From Streptomyces sp. NBC_01788 (GTDB taxonomy: Bacteria > Actinomycetota > Actinomycetes > Streptomycetales > Streptomycetaceae): a stretch of DNA of 64,000 nucleotides. This document shows positions 51,343 through 60,742 of the stretch, one piece after another. The stretch is from positions 7,998,001 through 8,062,000 of the forward strand of contig NZ_CP109090.1 of NCBI RefSeq assembly GCF_035917575.1. The letters run 5' to 3'. Within the stretch, counting starts at the first letter, position 1. Each line of letters opens with the position of its first letter. The notes below the pieces were generated by a model that did not search any database, was not told the origin of the DNA, and saw nothing but the letters and a program-made list of their open reading frames with translations. Made by a program: the position numbers and the translations under genes.

Positions 51343-52938
51343 ATGAGAATCATCCGGCTGTCGTCGGCTGTGTCACGGGGGGTTGCGGCTCTGCGCCGGG
51401 GGTGGGCCGTGCGTGCGGCGTGCCCGGAGAGGCGGGTCGCAGCGCTCGCGATCGCGCTCCTCCTGGCCACCACGGCGGCATGCGGTGGCGCACCCGGGCG
51501 CGTGCACGAGGGCTCCGGTCCGGCCGACACGTCCGAGGCCGCGCTCACCTACGGGACCGGGCCGGTCCGTGACCCGTCGGTCACCTACCAGCCCGACGTC
51601 GTGATCGTCGAGGACGGACCCCGAGCGATCCGGTCGGCATCCAGTGACGGCCTGACCTGGACCATCGACGGAAAAGCCCGCGGCGTCCAGGACGTTCGGC
51701 CCGGAAAGGTCCTGTACGCCACCAGCCGCGCGGTGGGGCGGGTGCAGAAGGTGCGCCGGGCACACGGGGACGTCGTGGCCACCCTGGGCCCGGCGGAGTT
51801 CACCGAGGTCTTCCGCGACGCCCACCTCACCCTCGACCAGGACATCGACGACGGCGCGCTCCACTACCTGGAGATCCCGGACCTGCCCGGGGCGGTGACC
51901 GTGCCTGCGGATGCCCCGGCGAACGTTGCGACGGAGGCTGGGAAGGGCGTTGCGAAGGACACCGCACGGGACGTCCCGACGACGGCGCGGACGATCGGAC
52001 GGACATCGGTGCGCGCCGCGCATGCGGGACGTGTCGGCACCGTGGCCGCCCGTGGACCGGTCCGGCTCGCCGCGGCGGCCGGGGACACGCTGCCGCCGGC
52101 CAGGACGAGCAGCGTCACAGCGGATCTCGGGGAATGGAAGGCCGAGCCGTACCGCAGTCCAGGGGCGTTCGGCCTGAAGTTCAATCACAAGGCCGCGGGC
52201 GGGCTCAAGGTCTTCGTCGACTTCTCGCTGAAGACGGAGAAGCTGCACATCCGTTCCGATGTACGGATCTCCGGCGGTCGGGTCGCCGACGGGGCCACGT
52301 TCGCCGTCGAGGGGATCAAAAGCGCCGCGATCAGTATCGCCGCCGGTGCGGCCAACGGTGTCATCGACAACTCGAAGATCCGGGCCGAGGTACCGGTCCA
52401 GATGACCCTGCCGATCGCGGGGACCCCGTTCGCCTTCAGCATCAGCTGGAAGTTCAGCGTCGCCACCGCACTCGGCGGCAACAACACCACGGTGACCGCT
52501 GGCGGTGAGTGGGGGCTCGACGGTGCCATCGGCATGGTCAACGGCGCGATCGTCACCCCGAAGCTCTCGGTGATCAAAAGCATCATGGACTCGATCACCG
52601 GAATCTCCGTCGGAGTCAGCGGCATCGCCACAGCCGTCGAGTTCAAGGTCCAGTTCGGGGTCGGTGTGCCCGCCGCCTTCGCCGGTCCCTACGCCAAACT
52701 CGTCATGGACTTCGGGGTGACCAACGGCTCGGCCCTCGGCGCCCCCCTGACCCGCTGTGTCGGAGCCACGCTGGACGGCAAGGTCGGCGGGGGCGTGGGG
52801 GTCTCGGTCTCCGCCGTGGCCATGGCCGCCCTCAAGAAGCTCCTGCCCACGATGAAGTTCGAGCTGCAGCAGGAGAGTCTGACACCTTTCGTCCACAGAC
52901 AGCAGACGCTGCCGGACGTACCGCTGTGCAAGTCCTGA
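51343..52938 (+). CDS. large secreted lipoprotein of unknown function
   Basis: A 531-residue exported protein. Residues about 28-48 are hydrophobic and end in the lipobox LLATTAACGG, so it should be lipid-anchored. Residues 60-170 contain a domain with VTYQPDVVIVEDGPRAIRSA; about 170-260 is an Ala/Thr-rich linker; the C-terminal about 270 residues are beta-rich with Gly-hydrophobic alternation (VRISGGRVADGATFAVEGIK, VGVSGIATAVEFKVQFGVGV), without a match I recognise. ATG at 51343 gives a sensible signal. A second lipoprotein gene follows 32 bases later, so they are probably an operon. Confidence 0.75.
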   Translation: MRIIRLSSAVSRGVAALRRGWAVRAACPERRVAALAIALLLATTAACGGAPGRVHEGSGPADTSEAALTYGTGPVRDPSVTYQPDVVIVEDGPRAIRSASSDGLTWTIDGKARGVQDVRPGKVLYATSRAVGRVQKVRRAHGDVVATLGPAEFTEVFRDAHLTLDQDIDDGALHYLEIPDLPGAVTVPADAPANVATEAGKGVAKDTARDVPTTARTIGRTSVRAAHAGRVGTVAARGPVRLAAAAGDTLPPARTSSVTADLGEWKAEPYRSPGAFGLKFNHKAAGGLKVFVDFSLKTEKLHIRSDVRISGGRVADGATFAVEGIKSAAISIAAGAANGVIDNSKIRAEVPVQMTLPIAGTPFAFSISWKFSVATALGGNNTTVTAGGEWGLDGAIGMVNGAIVTPKLSVIKSIMDSITGISVGVSGIATAVEFKVQFGVGVPAAFAGPYAKLVMDFGVTNGSALGAPLTRCVGATLDGKVGGGVGVSVSAVAMAALKKLLPTMKFELQQESLTPFVHRQQTLPDVPLCKS

Positions 52939-52970
52939 CACCGACACCATGGCAGACAGCGAGGATCCCG

Positions 52971-53522
52971 ATGAACCGCAACCGCAGCCGCAGCCGCCTA
53001 CTTTCGCCACTGGTGCCCCTGGCCGTGCTCGCCGTGCTCGGGCTGTCCGGGTGCGGCGGCCACGGGCAGCCCTCAACCGCCACCCCCTCGTCGGCTGACC
53101 CGGCCCCGGCAACCCGGACTCCGGAGAAGAGCACCGAGGCGCCGCCGCCGAACGGGGCGGCCGTCGACCCCTGTGCCCTGGTGACCAAGCAGGAGGCCGA
53201 GAAGCTGGCCGGTACAGCGCTCGACCCCGCGACACCGGTACGGGAGACCTGCACCTACACCGGTCCCGTCACCGGGCCGACGGCCCAGGTGGAAATCTTC
53301 GTCGGGGACGGCGCGAAGAAGTACCTCGACATCGAACGCGACCTCGGACACGCGCTGAGGCCGCTGGCCGGTGTCGGCGACGAGGCGTACGCCGAGGACG
53401 AGGCGGTCTTCCTCCGCAGGTCCGACCTGTGGGTGTCGATCCGCCTGGTGCGCCTCAACGACCCGGCGGAGAACCGCACACCACTGGAAGAACTGGCCCG
53501 AAAGGTGGCCACCCGGATCTGA
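52971..53522 (+). CDS. DUF3558-like lipoprotein
   Basis: A 183-residue lipoprotein: signal with VLAVLGLSGCGG lipobox (Cys near residue 28), a Pro/Ser/Thr-rich linker to about 65, then a domain starting AAVDPCALVTKQEAEKLAGT with CTYTGPVTGPTAQVEIFVGD and AGVGDEAYAEDEAVFLRRSD, the pattern of DUF3558-type actinobacterial lipoproteins (two conserved Cys near 68 and 95). Encoded 32 bases after the larger lipoprotein and very likely working with it at the cell surface. No enzymatic motif. Confidence 0.8.
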   Translation: MNRNRSRSRLLSPLVPLAVLAVLGLSGCGGHGQPSTATPSSADPAPATRTPEKSTEAPPPNGAAVDPCALVTKQEAEKLAGTALDPATPVRETCTYTGPVTGPTAQVEIFVGDGAKKYLDIERDLGHALRPLAGVGDEAYAEDEAVFLRRSDLWVSIRLVRLNDPAENRTPLEELARKVATRI

Positions 53523-53765
53523 CCCGCGTCCGCGGTGCGCACCCGTCCCATCTCGAGGAACTCCTGCGATCCCAAGCGTCGCCGTCGTTCTTCGACAACA
53601 CCGCCGAGTACCGGATCGACGCGCCGGAGAACCTCGGTGAGGTCCGGCTCTCCGAGCCCGCCGGAGACCTCACCGGGACCCACGCCAGAAACCCCGCCCG
53701 GAGTGAGTCCCCGACTTCCCGAAACCACCCGGCCCGTCCGCCTTCGTCATGAGTATCCTGACGCG

Positions 53766-55895
53766 GTGACCACCAGCGCGGGAGGGGCCGCGGGCGCTGA
53801 CTGGGTGCGCGACCCCGATACCGTCGCACGGCTGGCGGAGTCGGCCCTGCGACAGGGGCAATACCACGAGGCGCTGCGGCATGTCGCAACGCTCCCGGCG
53901 GACGCGCCGCTGCCTGCCGAACTGGCCTGGCGGCTCGGCCGAGTACTCCACCAGCGGGGCGAGTTCGAGGGCGCCGAGTCGCTGTACGAACGCGCGGCCG
54001 CCGATGCCGGGGACACCGGCGCTGACCGGGCCCAGCTGCTGGCCGGCCGGTCGGCAGCACGCTGGGCCCGTGGTGACCGGGCGCGGGCGCGGAGCCTTGC
54101 AGACGAGGCGGTGCGGGCTGCCGAGCAGAGCCACGACGACGCCGCGCTGGCGGCGGCCTACCTCGCCCAGGCGCTGGCCGCCTTCAGCGAGGGCGACCGC
54201 GCCGCCAACGAACACGCCTACGCCATGGCTTACGCGGCGGCGGAACGGGCCGGGGACATAGGCCTGCAACTGCGGATCCGCTCCAACGTCGGCTCCCGCC
54301 TGGTCGAGGAGGGGCGTCTGCGTGAGGCGGTCGGTGCCCTCACCGAGGCGATCGGTCTCGGTGAGGGCGCCCCCCAGCAGACGCTGCTCGCACTGGCCCT
54401 GCACAACCGCGCCGAGGCCTGGCTGGGACTCAGCGACCTCAACGCCGCCCGCGCGGACGCCGACCGTGCGCTCACCCTGTGGCAGCGGGAAGGCTCCCCG
54501 CTCGCCGCGTTCGGACTGCTGATGATCGCCCGGGTGCACCTGGCCCGGGGCTCCTCCTGGCAGGCCATGGCGGCGTACCGCGAGGCCGTGGCGATGGCCG
54601 AGCCGGACGGCAACGCCCAGGTCGTCGCACAGGCATGGGCTGGACTGGCGCGCACCTGCTACGCCGACGATCCGGCCGAGGCGGCGCGGTACGCGGAGTT
54701 GTCCCTCACGCATCCGAGCGCCGCCGGGCCGGTCACCGGTCAGCTGGCCGCGGGCTGGGTCGCATTGTGCAGCGGAGACACCGCCTCGGCCGCCCGGTAC
54801 GCCGCAGACGTCCGCTCGGAGGCCGGCCGCCGCCGCGACCCGGCCGGGCTGGCCGAGGCGATGGAACTCGCCGCGCTCGCCGTATACCGGAGTGATGCGG
54901 CCGCGGCGCCGGGACGCCCTGCTGGACGCCGTGCCGCCGGGCTGGTGGAGGCGGCCGCGATCTGGACCGACGCGGGCAACGAAATCGCACTGGCCACCAA
55001 CGCGCTGCTGCGGGCGCGCCATGCGGGCGATCGGCTGTCCGAGGACGTCGCCTGGCAGCGGCTGCACCGGCTCGGGGTGTGCGACGACGTCTGGCACATC
55101 GCAGGGCCGCTGGCGGCGATCGGTCCGCCGCCGGTCCCCGATGTCGCCGTGCAGACCCTGGGCCACTTGGCGGTGCTGCTCTCCGGAACGCCCGTGCCCC
55201 CGGCCGGATGGCAGTCACGGAAGGCCCGTGAGCTGGTCATGGTCCTGGCGGGTCAGCTGGGAAGACCGGTCACCCGGACCGCGCTCGCCGCCCTGTTGTG
55301 GCCGCAGACGCCTCAGGAGGTGGCCAACCGCCGCCTGTCGGTGCTGATTTCGACGGTGCGCGCGGTCCTCGACCCGGCGCGGCGGCACCCGGCCAACCGC
55401 TTTCTGGTCACCGACACCTCCACCGTGCGACTCAACACGGATCACGTCGTCCTCGACACGGTCCGGTTCCACGACGCGGCCCGTGCGGCCATCGCGGCGG
55501 ACGTCGCGGTCGAGGGCAGCCGGGACAGGGCGGCCGCCGCCGACGTGGTGGCGCGCCTCGAAGTGGTCGTCGGTATGTACACCGGCGACTTCGGCGACGA
55601 CGGTGAGCTCACCGGGGAGTGGAGCGACCGCCCGCGCGCAGCCTTCGCCGAGCTGCACCGCGACGTCGTCCGTACCCTCGCCCGGCGCTGCCTGCGGCTG
55701 GACCGCTGCGACGCGGCAGCGGGCTGGTACCTGCGCCTGATCGGCGAGGACGGCTACGACGAGTCGGCCCACCTCGGACTGATCGCCGCACTCTCCGCGG
55801 CGGGCCGGCACGGCGAAGCCCGCCGCCGCTACCGCGACTACGCCAAGCGCATGCACGAGATCGACGTCCGCCCCGCACCCTTCCCCGCGACGTGA
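53766..55895 (+). CDS. TPR + BTAD transcriptional activator (SARP-related)
   Basis: A 709-residue regulator. Residues about 15-420 are tetratricopeptide-like helical repeats (ALRQGQYHEALRHVATLPAD, LLALALHNRAEAWLGLSDLN). Residues about 455-550 look like the SARP winged-helix DNA-binding domain (TLGHLAVLLSGTPVPPAGWQ, then VTRTALAALLWPQTPQEVAN), and about 560-705 the bacterial transcriptional activation domain (YTGDFGDDGELTGEWSDRPR, YDESAHLGLIAALSAAGRHG). The domain order, TPR first, is unusual since SARPs begin with the DNA-binding domain. GTG start is chosen at family-like sequence; the ribosome binding site is weak. Target genes may be the lipoproteins. Confidence 0.85.
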   Translation: MTTSAGGAAGADWVRDPDTVARLAESALRQGQYHEALRHVATLPADAPLPAELAWRLGRVLHQRGEFEGAESLYERAAADAGDTGADRAQLLAGRSAARWARGDRARARSLADEAVRAAEQSHDDAALAAAYLAQALAAFSEGDRAANEHAYAMAYAAAERAGDIGLQLRIRSNVGSRLVEEGRLREAVGALTEAIGLGEGAPQQTLLALALHNRAEAWLGLSDLNAARADADRALTLWQREGSPLAAFGLLMIARVHLARGSSWQAMAAYREAVAMAEPDGNAQVVAQAWAGLARTCYADDPAEAARYAELSLTHPSAAGPVTGQLAAGWVALCSGDTASAARYAADVRSEAGRRRDPAGLAEAMELAALAVYRSDAAAAPGRPAGRRAAGLVEAAAIWTDAGNEIALATNALLRARHAGDRLSEDVAWQRLHRLGVCDDVWHIAGPLAAIGPPPVPDVAVQTLGHLAVLLSGTPVPPAGWQSRKARELVMVLAGQLGRPVTRTALAALLWPQTPQEVANRRLSVLISTVRAVLDPARRHPANRFLVTDTSTVRLNTDHVVLDTVRFHDAARAAIAADVAVEGSRDRAAAADVVARLEVVVGMYTGDFGDDGELTGEWSDRPRAAFAELHRDVVRTLARRCLRLDRCDAAAGWYLRLIGEDGYDESAHLGLIAALSAAGRHGEARRRYRDYAKRMHEIDVRPAPFPAT

Positions 55896-55998
55896 CCGCC
55901 CGGACGGGAAGCCCGCGGGCATACGGATTGCAGTAGTGGACAGGGCCTCGTGCCCGCTGTCGTGGCGCCTGTACCTGCCACGAAGCTGGGAGGGGCCC

Positions 55999-56024
55999 GG
56001 CAGCGGGCCGGTGGGCCCGCTGCC
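55999..56024. terminator. GC-rich hairpin after the BTAD regulator
   Basis: GGCAGCGGGCC (55999-56009), loop GGTG, then the perfect complement GGCCCGCTGCC (56014-56024), followed by CCCCC. It lies 104 bases after the regulator stop. The rest of 55896-56264 shows no gene. Confidence 0.6.
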
Positions 56025-56264
56025 CCCCCGACAGTGACCAGCAACGGCCCAAATTCCAGTTCCGTGTTGAGTCCGGCAATCGACTCATCCAGATGAAACC
56101 CGGCAGCCTGTGTGGATGCTTCTGAAAGCCCCACTGCCACGTCCCTTCCGGGTGAAGCCCGGCGGCGGTCCGGCGCACCGCCGCGCATGCCCGCCGCGGC
56201 GGCGGGTACCACCCTGTGGTGCGGGGGCGTCGCGGAAGCGGCCGAAGAGCGAGGGGTGTCACAA

Positions 56265-56639
56265 GTGATTCGAAAGCTGCAGGCGGTCGCGCTGGACTGC
56301 GCCGATCCGGTACGGCTCGCGGAGTTCTACGCGGATTTGCTCGGCGGCCGAGTGGTCGCGGACCCGGAGGATCGCGACTGGGTCGAGGTGCACGGGTTCG
56401 AAGGGACGCCACTGGCCTGCCAGCGGGTGGACGGCTACCGACCGCCCGAATGGCCTGGTCAGCAGCGCCCGCAGCAGCTACACCTGGACTTCGACGTGGA
56501 CGACCTCGACGGGGAGGAGAAGCGGGCGCTCGCCCTCGGCGCGATCGTGTTGGAGCGGACGGACCAGCTCCGCCCGGGGGCCAATTGGCGGGTCTACGCG
56601 GATCCGGCCGGCCATCCGTTCTGCCTCTGCCTTCACTGA
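56265..56639 (+). CDS. VOC/glyoxalase-like protein
   Basis: A 124-residue VOC protein from GTG (GAGGGGTGTCACA precedes it). IRKLQAVALDCADPVRLAEF is the usual start of the Glyoxalase_6 group, with PQQLHLDFDVDDLDGEEKRA and VYADPAGHPFCLCLH near the end. Two beta-alpha-beta motifs are seen. Probably a small-molecule binder or isomerase; the substrate is unknown. It stands alone in a gene-poor stretch. Confidence 0.82.
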   Translation: MIRKLQAVALDCADPVRLAEFYADLLGGRVVADPEDRDWVEVHGFEGTPLACQRVDGYRPPEWPGQQRPQQLHLDFDVDDLDGEEKRALALGAIVLERTDQLRPGANWRVYADPAGHPFCLCLH

Positions 56640-56769
56640 GTCCATCGGGCCTATCACAGCCACTGAGGCGGCGTCAGGACCGGTGATCGGTTCCAGCAGG
56701 ACGAGGACACGATGTGCCGGGCCGTGCTCGCCCTCCAGCAGCCTTGGGACCATCATCCCGCTGATCACC

Positions 56770-57510
56770 AACCGCAGTCCAGCTCGCTAACTGATACCTG
56801 TTCCGGATTCGGCTGCTGAGCCGGCGGCGGCGGTCGTGTAGCGGAGACTGGTATTGACTCCGAGCGAGAAGACGTACGTGAGGTGGAGGGGACCGGCGCC
56901 ATTGGCGAGGGCCTCCTCCAGAATTCCTGCCGCAGCCTGTCAAGGCCGATGGGCAGAGCGGCCTGACGGGTTTGTCCAGCCAGAACGTGCCGACCGGCGA
57001 CGCGGCGCTGAAGCCACTTGCCGAGGTCGTCTCCTTCGTAGAGGACGCCGGGTGCGATGTGGGGGAGGTGGCCGTCGTTCTCGTCGGCGGTGAGGTCGCG
57101 GAGCCGGGCGCGTTGCCAGTTGAGTGACCCGGAGCAGTCCAGTCCGGGTCGATTGCGGCCAGATGCTTGGCGCGCTCCGCTGCCGGCTCCGCAGGGAGCG
57201 AGGCCGCTCTTGCGAGGGAGGCTGGCGATGTGCTTTCCGACCAACACCATCGCTTCGCTTCGCCTCACACCGTGTCCTGCCGGGGTGCGAGGTGCCCGGT
57301 GGCCCGCCGGTAGGACCGGAGCGCGGCGAGCCAGACCATCCCGGCCTCCGGGCGTCCAGCAGGGTCTTGCGCTGCTCCTCCAGCTTGCCCGCCCGCAGCG
57401 CTTTCCGCTGCTGGTGGTCCCACCGCCCCAGCGGCAAGTCCTTCGTGACGCCGACTTCGTGCCGGCACACGGCGCGTGTGGAGTTGTTGTGCGCTGTGCA
57501 CGGCGGCGAG
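56770..57510 (-). pseudogene. decayed helicase-associated-domain protein
   Basis: Several minus-strand frames together give the repeats of helicase-associated (HA) domains of large Streptomyces DEAD-box helicases: EVGVTKDLPLGRWDHQQRKA with LRAGKLEEQRKTLLDARRPG, then in another frame WLAALRSYRRATGHLAPRQD, then RARLRDLTADENDGHLPHIA and EGDDLGKWLQRRVAG. At least three frameshifts and no helicase core. The surrounding region 56640-57715 has no other gene. Confidence 0.6.
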
Positions 57511-57715
57511 CTTTTGCCCGATCCGGTCGCGATGACCACCTGCGTGCAGTCCGCGTTCGGGGGCGGTGTGATCGGCGGGCAGTGCGAGGGCGCGGAGCAC
57601 TGCGTCGACAGCCTCGCGCTGCTGAGCGCGGGGAGTCTTCGTTGCGTTCCGGTCCTTGAGTCCTGGGGAGGCCTGGAGCGCGGGGGTGAACCGTGTGCCG
57701 GCTGGGTGGTGTTGG

Positions 57716-58498
57716 TCAGGGTGTGGTTGTGGGGGTGGTTGCTCGTCCGTCGCGCGGGCTCGGTTCGGCGGCGGTGTCCGAGGTCGTTTCCGTTCGGGTG
57801 TGGAGGACTTCGCGGCCTTGTTCGGCGGCGTGGATGAGGTTTTCGCTGACGAAGTCGAGGAAGCGGGCGGCGTTTTCGAGGCGGGTGGCGGCGGGGGTGC
57901 CGTGGCCGAGGACGCTGGTGCCCTGCCGTGCGATTTCGATGAACTGGTCGTTGGCGCGGGCGCTGCGGAGCATGGACTGGTACCAGAGGTCGTCGTCGAC
58001 GACGTAGCGCTCGCGGCGGCGTTCGTCGCGTTCGCGGCGGACGAGGTCCAGGCTCTCGAGGAATGTGATCGCTTTGGAGACGGAGGCCGGGCTGACGGTG
58101 AGGTGCTGGGCGAGTTCGGATGCGGTGAGGCTGCCGGTGTCAGTGGTGTAGAGGCAGCTCAGGACCCGGGCCATCATCTTGGGCAGGCCGGAGGCCATGA
58201 GGACGATGGTGAGTTGTTCCTGGTAGCCGTGCACGGCTTCGGTGTCGCGTCCGTGGGGCTGCTCGAGCCTCTGCGCCTCTTGGGGTGCGGCCTGCCTGCG
58301 CCGGTGGGTGCGCTGCTGGGTGGCGTGGTGGGCGAGGTCGGAGCGGTAGCCGACGGGGCCGCCGTTGCGCATCACCTCGCGGGTGATCGTGGAGGTGGGG
58401 CGGTCCAGACGCCGGGCGATCTCGGCGTAGGCGAGGTTGTCGGTCAGTCCTGCCGCGATCTGCTGGCGTTCGGCCTGCGTGAGTCTGCCTCCCGGCAT
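57716..58498 (-). CDS. GbsR/MarR-type regulator with extra N-terminal HTH
   Basis: A 260-residue protein. Residues 1-45 contain a small HTH (LTQAERQQIAAGLTDNLAYA, then EIARRLDRPTSTITREVMRN), as in transposon/IS30-like HTH_38; residues about 85-180 form a GbsR/MarR winged helix (GLPKMMARVLSCLYTTDTGS, then LTVSPASVSKAITFLESLDL) with a helical C-terminus. ATG at 58498 has AAAAGGGAGGCGTG upstream. Divergent from a DUF4097 gene, with TTGCAACG repeats between them. Such regulators usually control an adjacent ABC drug-efflux pair. Confidence 0.85.
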   Translation of the reverse strand: MPGGRLTQAERQQIAAGLTDNLAYAEIARRLDRPTSTITREVMRNGGPVGYRSDLAHHATQQRTHRRRQAAPQEAQRLEQPHGRDTEAVHGYQEQLTIVLMASGLPKMMARVLSCLYTTDTGSLTASELAQHLTVSPASVSKAITFLESLDLVRRERDERRRERYVVDDDLWYQSMLRSARANDQFIEIARQGTSVLGHGTPAATRLENAARFLDFVSENLIHAAEQGREVLHTRTETTSDTAAEPSPRDGRATTPTTTP

Positions 58499-58587
58499 CA
58501 CGCCTCCCTTTTCCTGCCCCGCGACTGCTCCGCGGGGTGCTGCTCGGTGTCGCCTGACGCGTCCATCATAGCGTTCGCCTTCAATCC

Positions 58588-58645
58588 ATTGCAACGACCG
58601 GCTGTGCGGTCATTGCGTTAAGCGAGAGAGCGTTGCAACGATTAA
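58588..58645. promoter_or_regulatory. repeated ATTGCAACGA / CGTTGCAACG sites, probable operators
   Basis: ATTGCAACGA (58588-58597) and the 10-base palindrome CGTTGCAACG (58631-58640) flank CATTGCGTTA (58611-58620). All lie in the gap between the GbsR-like and DUF4097 genes, in the least GC-rich stretch nearby. They are likely binding sites of the GbsR-like protein. Confidence 0.6.
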
Positions 58646-58757
58646 GGCTCTTCTACCTGGGCAAACGCGTCGTTCATGCAAAAGCTCTGTTGCCGCGAAA
58701 TAGAAAGCAACGTAGCTTTCCTGTTGTCGGAAACACCAGTGAGTACAGGAGAGCATC

Positions 58758-59423
58758 ATGCAGAAGTTCGACACTCCCGCCCCGATCGCGACCGTCGTGG
58801 ACGTCCCCGCCGGGCGTATCCAGCTGATCGCCGCCGACCGCGCCACCACGACCGTCGAGGTTCTGCCCGCGAACCCTGCCAAGAGGCGCGACGTGCAGAG
58901 CGCCGAGCAGACCACCGTCACCTACACCGATGGTGTCCTGCGGATCAGCACTGCCGAGCCCGAGAACCAGCTCTTCGGCCCGTCCGGCTCGGTGGAGGTC
59001 ACCGTCAAGCTGCCCGCCGGCTCCCGCGTCGAGGCCAGGACCGCCGCCTGCGAGCTGCGTGGTGTCGGCCGCCTCGGTGACGTCGCCTTCGACGGCGCAT
59101 ACCGCCAGATCAAGATCGACGAGGCGGCGAGTCTCCGTCTCAACGCGGTCGACGGTGACATCGAGGTCGGCCGGCTCGGCGGCCCTGCCGAGATCATCAC
59201 CGCCAAGGGCGACATCCGCATCACCGAAGCCATGCGCGGCATGGTCGTGGCCACCACGCAGTCCGGCGACATCACGGTCGGCGCCGCCGCCGGCGTCTCG
59301 GCCGCCCTGGACGCCGACACCGCCTACGGCCGCGTCAGCAACGCCCTGAAGAACGACGGCACCACCGAACTCCACATCCGCGCCACCACCTCCCACGGCG
59401 ACATCACCGCCCGCAGCCTCTGA
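58758..59423 (+). CDS. DUF4097 beta-strand-repeat protein
   Basis: A 221-residue cytoplasmic protein starting MQKFDTPAPIATVVDVPAGR, which is how DUF4097 proteins that precede ABC efflux genes begin. Repeats such as LRLNAVDGDIEVGRLGGPAE, IITAKGDIRITEAMRG and VVATTQSGDITVGAAAG give the solenoid. No signal peptide. ATG with ACAGGAGAGCATC upstream. Divergent from its GbsR-like regulator. A following gene that would encode the ABC ATPase is reduced to 12 codons. Confidence 0.85.
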   Translation: MQKFDTPAPIATVVDVPAGRIQLIAADRATTTVEVLPANPAKRRDVQSAEQTTVTYTDGVLRISTAEPENQLFGPSGSVEVTVKLPAGSRVEARTAACELRGVGRLGDVAFDGAYRQIKIDEAASLRLNAVDGDIEVGRLGGPAEIITAKGDIRITEAMRGMVVATTQSGDITVGAAAGVSAALDADTAYGRVSNALKNDGTTELHIRATTSHGDITARSL

Positions 59424-59573
59424 ACCGGCCGAGCCAGGACGCCCCGGCCGGCCCCACCGCGACCGGCCACCCGCCGGCCACCGCGGATGGCCGGCCGCCC
59501 TCAGAGGCCTGCGATCCACATACAGGCCCTGACCCTGCCGTACCGGACCTCTCACGTGACCAAGGGGGAACAC

Positions 59574-59612
59574 ATGACGAAGAACAGCACTCCCACGACC
59601 CGTCCGAAGTGA
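59574..59612 (+). pseudogene. 5' stub of a probable ABC-transporter ATPase gene
   Basis: After a strong AGGGGGAACAC site, ATG opens MTKNSTPTTRPK and then TGA. MTKNSTP-like starts are known from ATP-binding subunits that follow DUF4097 genes in Streptomyces; here the frame stops where the ATPase domain should begin, and hydrolase-like sequence follows 7 bases later. A deletion of the ATPase and permease genes is the likely reason. The evidence is context plus a short N-terminus. Confidence 0.45.
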
Positions 59613-59618
59613 GCCGGC

Positions 59619-60053
59619 ATGGTGCCGGTGGAGGACACGGCCCTGGCCGTCATGGACACCGGCGGTCCCGGCGCCCCGGTCGTCTACCTCAACGGTCAGT
59701 TCGCCACCCAGGGTTACTGGCGGCGGGTCACCGCCGAACTGGGGGCCGCATGGCGGCACATCACCTACGACGAGCGGGCACGCGGCAGATCCGAGCGTTC
59801 GGCGGACTATTCCTTCCAGGCCGCCGTCCGCGATGTCGACGCCGTTCTCGCCGCCAGGGGAGTGGGGACCGGGCCCTTGTCGTGCGATGGGCCTACGGAG
59901 CGGTCGTCGCAGCCCATTGGGCCGGCCGCAGTGCCGAGCGCGCGCTGGGCGCGGTCCTGGTTGGTGCAGCCCGCTGCCGAGCCGGAGAAATGGACCGTCC
60001 TCCTCAACGAAGGGCGCGGCCCCCCTTCGGGAAGCCTCTCCAGTGTCATGTAG
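59619..60053 (+). pseudogene. frameshifted alpha/beta-hydrolase
   Basis: From ATG 59619 (MVPVEDTALAVMDTGGPGAP, VVYLNGQFATQGYW) the frame gives the N-terminal half of an alpha/beta-hydrolase including YDERARGRSERSADYSFQAA. Near 59865 homology jumps to the next frame: ALVVRWAYGAVVAAHWAGRS with AERALGAVLVG, whose nucleophile motif reads W-A-Y-G instead of G-x-S-x-G, so the Ser is also lost. Truncated afterwards; intact relatives are about 260 residues. Confidence 0.65.
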
Positions 60054-60339
60054 TCAGTTCATCCTCGACGTGGTGACCGGCACGATGACATCGTTTTACT
60101 TCACCGCCCTCGACGACGTCGTTGACCCAAAGGACAGGAATCGTTTCATACCCAACTCGCAGCTCCTCAGACAGGAGGAGCCTGAGGTCAGGTCGGCCGA
60201 CGACTGCTGCATCCGGGCTGCCCTGCCCCATGACGACTGCGTTCGTCGTCCGTTGAATCGAGTCCGCCCTTTTCAAAGGGCCTGGGGGCGCGCCGCCGGG
60301 CACTGAACAGGAGAAAGAGGACAGCAGTCCTGCTGCCAC

Positions 60340-60654
60340 CTACCCCCTCCTGTTCGTCGGGGCGGTCTATCTGACCGACGACGCCTGGGCCTACACCAAG
60401 AACACCTGGTGACAGACCTGCCGCGACCTGGGCATCAGCTCTCGCCGGACCCGGCCGTGGCGGCCTCAGACGAACGGCGAGGTCGAACGCTTTCACCGCA
60501 CCCTGCTCGACGAATGGCCCTGCACCTCAGGGCTCGAGCGGCAGGTGGCTTTCCCCGACTGGCTGGACTGGTACAACTACCACCGGCCCCACACCGGCAT
60601 CGGTGGCCAAATCCCAGCCAGCCGCGTCACCAACCTGCCGGGACAGCACATCTA
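60340..60654 (+). mobile_element. IS481-family transposase remnant with in-frame TGA
   Basis: The plus strand reads YLTDDAWAYTKNTW, a TGA at 60410-60412, then QTCRDLGISSRRTRPWRPQT, NGEVERFHRTLLDEW and DWLDWYNYHRPHTGIGGQIP, the C-terminal third of an IS481 transposase including the final catalytic Glu (GEVERFHR). The rest of the gene is missing. The 280 bases before it show no recognised gene. Confidence 0.75.
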
Positions 60655-60742
60655 GAGCGACGATGGCCTGACCTGCGTCGAAGCCCCGCGTAACTTGTCG
60701 TGTGGGGCTCAGGCGCCCTTACTCAGGACTTGTGGTGCTTCT

